From the NCBI RefSeq assembly GCF_001663155.1, contig NZ_CP015963.1:1-64000 (forward strand): a stretch of 64,000 nt of DNA, written 5' to 3'. Position numbers and translations under genes: made by a program. The notes beneath the pieces were generated by a model that saw only the letters and a program-made list of their open reading frames with translations, made no database searches and was not told the origin of the DNA. Source of the DNA: Altererythrobacter ishigakiensis (GTDB lineage: Bacteria; Pseudomonadota; Alphaproteobacteria; Sphingomonadales; Sphingomonadaceae). Below, piece by piece: positions 62,463 to 64,000 of the stretch. The number at the start of each line of letters is the position of its first letter. Within the stretch, counting starts at the first letter, position 1.

Positions 62463-64000
62463 TATTCAGCCGCCTGCCACAGCGGCAATTCGCCGCCTGC
62501 ATCATTGTCCGCGTGCTCGGGCCAGACACGCCCGGTAAGCGGCGGAAACCAATCTGCCGGACTTTCACCCACGGTTGCGCGCAGCTGATCCAGTTTACGC
62601 ACGGAGGCTTCGCGGCCAGATAGGATGGTCAGAACTTCCGGAGCGCCAGAGAGATCAAGCCGCACCACAACGCTCGCGTCTGGCTGGCGAACCAGGAAGC
62701 AACGGCTGTGTGCCGGAAGCGAGCGGATCAGCGCCAGTTCGTGATCGGTCAGGCCAAAGCCATCGCAATAATCCTCTGCCCGGGCGCGGCTGTTGGGCAT
62801 GAAGATCATGGTTGCGGTCTGTTCAACCAATGCGGCCGAGATCCGGCTTTCGAGCGCATCGCTTGCGCTCTGAGTGGCAAAACCAACCAGCGCATTTCGC
62901 TTCCGCAGTGTCTTCAGCCAATCCCGGATACGCGCGGCGAAGACTTCATCGTCCAGCGCTTTCCAACCTTCATCGATCAGGATCATGGTCGGATCGCCGT
63001 CCAGCCGCTCATCGATGCGGTGGAACAGATACATCATCGTGGGTGTGCGCAAGCGCGGGTTCTCAAGGAGCGCGGTCATGTCGAAACCAAGCACGCGGTT
63101 CGCAAGATCCAGTTTGTCGCTTGCGTTATCGAACAACCAGGCATGCTCGCCTTCACCGATCCATGCAGATAGCCGGTCTGCGAGGTCGCCGGGCTGCGGC
63201 CTGCGCGATCCGGCCAGCAGTTCCTTGAAATGGCGCAAGCGGCGCAGCGAAGGATCATTCTGGTAGGCGGCATCCACTGCAGACGCGATTGTTGCCAGTT
63301 CTTCCGGGCCGTTCGCCTCCAGAGTCACGCCTAACCAATCGCGCAAGAAAGCCTTGTTCTCCGCCGTGTCCGGCAGCGCGAGCGGATTGAAGCCGGTTGG
63401 TTCACCTGCGCTGATCCGGTCATAGCGCCCGCCAATCCCGCGAATGAACAGCTCTGCACCGCGATCCTTGTCAAACAGGACCGTGCGCGGATTGAATTTC
63501 TGCGCCTGTGCAGCGAGGAAGTTCATCACCACGGTCTTTCCAGAGCCGGACGGACCGACGACAGAGAAATTGCCCAGATCACCATTGTGAAAGTTGAAGA
63601 AAAACGGCGTAGCGCTGGTAGTTTGTAGCAGCGTGACCGCCTCGCCCCAGTGGTTGCCGCTTGCCTTCCCCAGCGCAAAGCCGTGCATGGAGCCGAAACT
63701 CGCCATATTCGCGCTGCTGATCAGCGCGCGGCGCACCACATATTGCTCATTGCCCGGGAATTGAGCCCAGAAACCCGGCTCAAGATTGATATCCTCGCGC
63801 ACGGCGATTGCGCCAGCATCGGCCAATGCCGCTGCACATGATGCGGTTGCCTCATCAAGCCGGGCCAAATCGCTTTCGCGTACCAGCACGGTCAGGTGAT
63901 GATCACCGAAGCCAACCGAGCCATTGCCCAACTCGTCACGCGCCGTGAGCATATCAGCGCGCTCCGCAGCTGCCTCTTCATCCACGGCGCGCAGCCGCCG
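62462..64000 (-). CDS. virB4: VirB4 family type IV secretion ATPase (partial)
   Basis: Secretion ATPase truncated at the window edge; 512 residues of its C-terminal portion are visible. Walker A VGPSGSGKTVVMNFLAAQ and Walker B PTMILIDEGWKALDDEV are present, with the TrwB-like YCDGFGLTDHELALIRSLP near the C-terminus. The frame is open at base 64000, so the true start and N-terminal domain are beyond the window. Confidence 0.95.
   Translation of the reverse strand, partial: RRLRAVDEEAAAERADMLTARDELGNGSVGFGDHHLTVLVRESDLARLDEATASCAAALADAGAIAVREDINLEPGFWAQFPGNEQYVVRRALISSANMASFGSMHGFALGKASGNHWGEAVTLLQTTSATPFFFNFHNGDLGNFSVVGPSGSGKTVVMNFLAAQAQKFNPRTVLFDKDRGAELFIRGIGGRYDRISAGEPTGFNPLALPDTAENKAFLRDWLGVTLEANGPEELATIASAVDAAYQNDPSLRRLRHFKELLAGSRRPQPGDLADRLSAWIGEGEHAWLFDNASDKLDLANRVLGFDMTALLENPRLRTPTMMYLFHRIDERLDGDPTMILIDEGWKALDDEVFAARIRDWLKTLRKRNALVGFATQSASDALESRISAALVEQTATMIFMPNSRARAEDYCDGFGLTDHELALIRSLPAHSRCFLVRQPDASVVVRLDLSGAPEVLTILSGREASVRKLDQLRATVGESPADWFPPLTGRVWPEHADNDAGGELPLWQAAE

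Overview
The window looks like the start of a chromosome record from an alphaproteobacterium of the Sphingomonadales, most likely an Erythrobacter-like marine bacterium. It opens exactly at the dnaA start codon. The pointers are GcrA, a DUF1476 ATPase-inhibitor homologue, a carotenoid ketolase/hydroxylase pair, a probable bacteriochlorophyll 8-vinyl reductase (BciA-like, suggesting aerobic anoxygenic phototrophy or descent from it), TonB-receptor-driven catabolism and a Sphingomonadales-style gene order. The assignment is inference from gene content; no rRNA is present.

Layout. 1-4.7 kb: dnaA, a ThiF/MoeB-like enzyme, a two-helix potassium channel and, convergent with it, a large SLOG-like plus four-helix membrane protein. 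5-15.3 kb: a catabolic locus with a divergent TonB receptor, a GntR/FCD regulator, an HMG-CoA-lyase-like enzyme, HyuA/HyuB, a class III CoA-transferase and a cysteine hydrolase. Two copies of the perfect palindrome TTGTATACAA mark the upstream regions of the receptor and of the enzyme operon. 15.4-21 kb: tRNA-Ser, hspQ, an ABC permease, gcrA and miscellaneous genes. 21-36 kb: the rimP-nusA-ylxR-infB-rbfA-truB-rpsO-pnp translation/RNA operon, on the minus strand. It is interrupted between infB and rbfA by a thioesterase and between rbfA and truB by about 4.7 kb with tdk, a site-2 protease and two plus-strand genes.

36-43 kb: two tandem secreted metzincin-like proteins with a QExxH zinc motif, then a phage-shock (Psp) locus. 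pspF is divergent from a sigma-54 promoter. That promoter drives a small exported or membrane peptide, pspA (with an unusual in-frame N-terminal extension), pspB, pspC and five more small proteins, each with one membrane helix and a short coiled coil. All the small proteins, and the tail of PspC, share a PspB-type coiled-coil signature, and most end in an E/Q-I-E/D-x-L-R element that also appears in the PspA extension. This expanded Psp array is the most novel-looking system here.

43-54 kb: sufE, a DUF454 protein, bciA, a thioesterase-crtW-crtZ operon, leuC and leuD (split by three genes), a quinone oxidoreductase, DUF1476-bolA-grxD, a NUDIX hydrolase, tRNA-Arg and a queuosine-precursor transporter. 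54.6-64 kb: ppx-ppk1, then a chromosomal type IV secretion cluster (virB11, virB10, virB9, virB6, virB4) that runs off the right edge. Genes are very tightly packed; several convergent pairs are only 2-6 nt apart.
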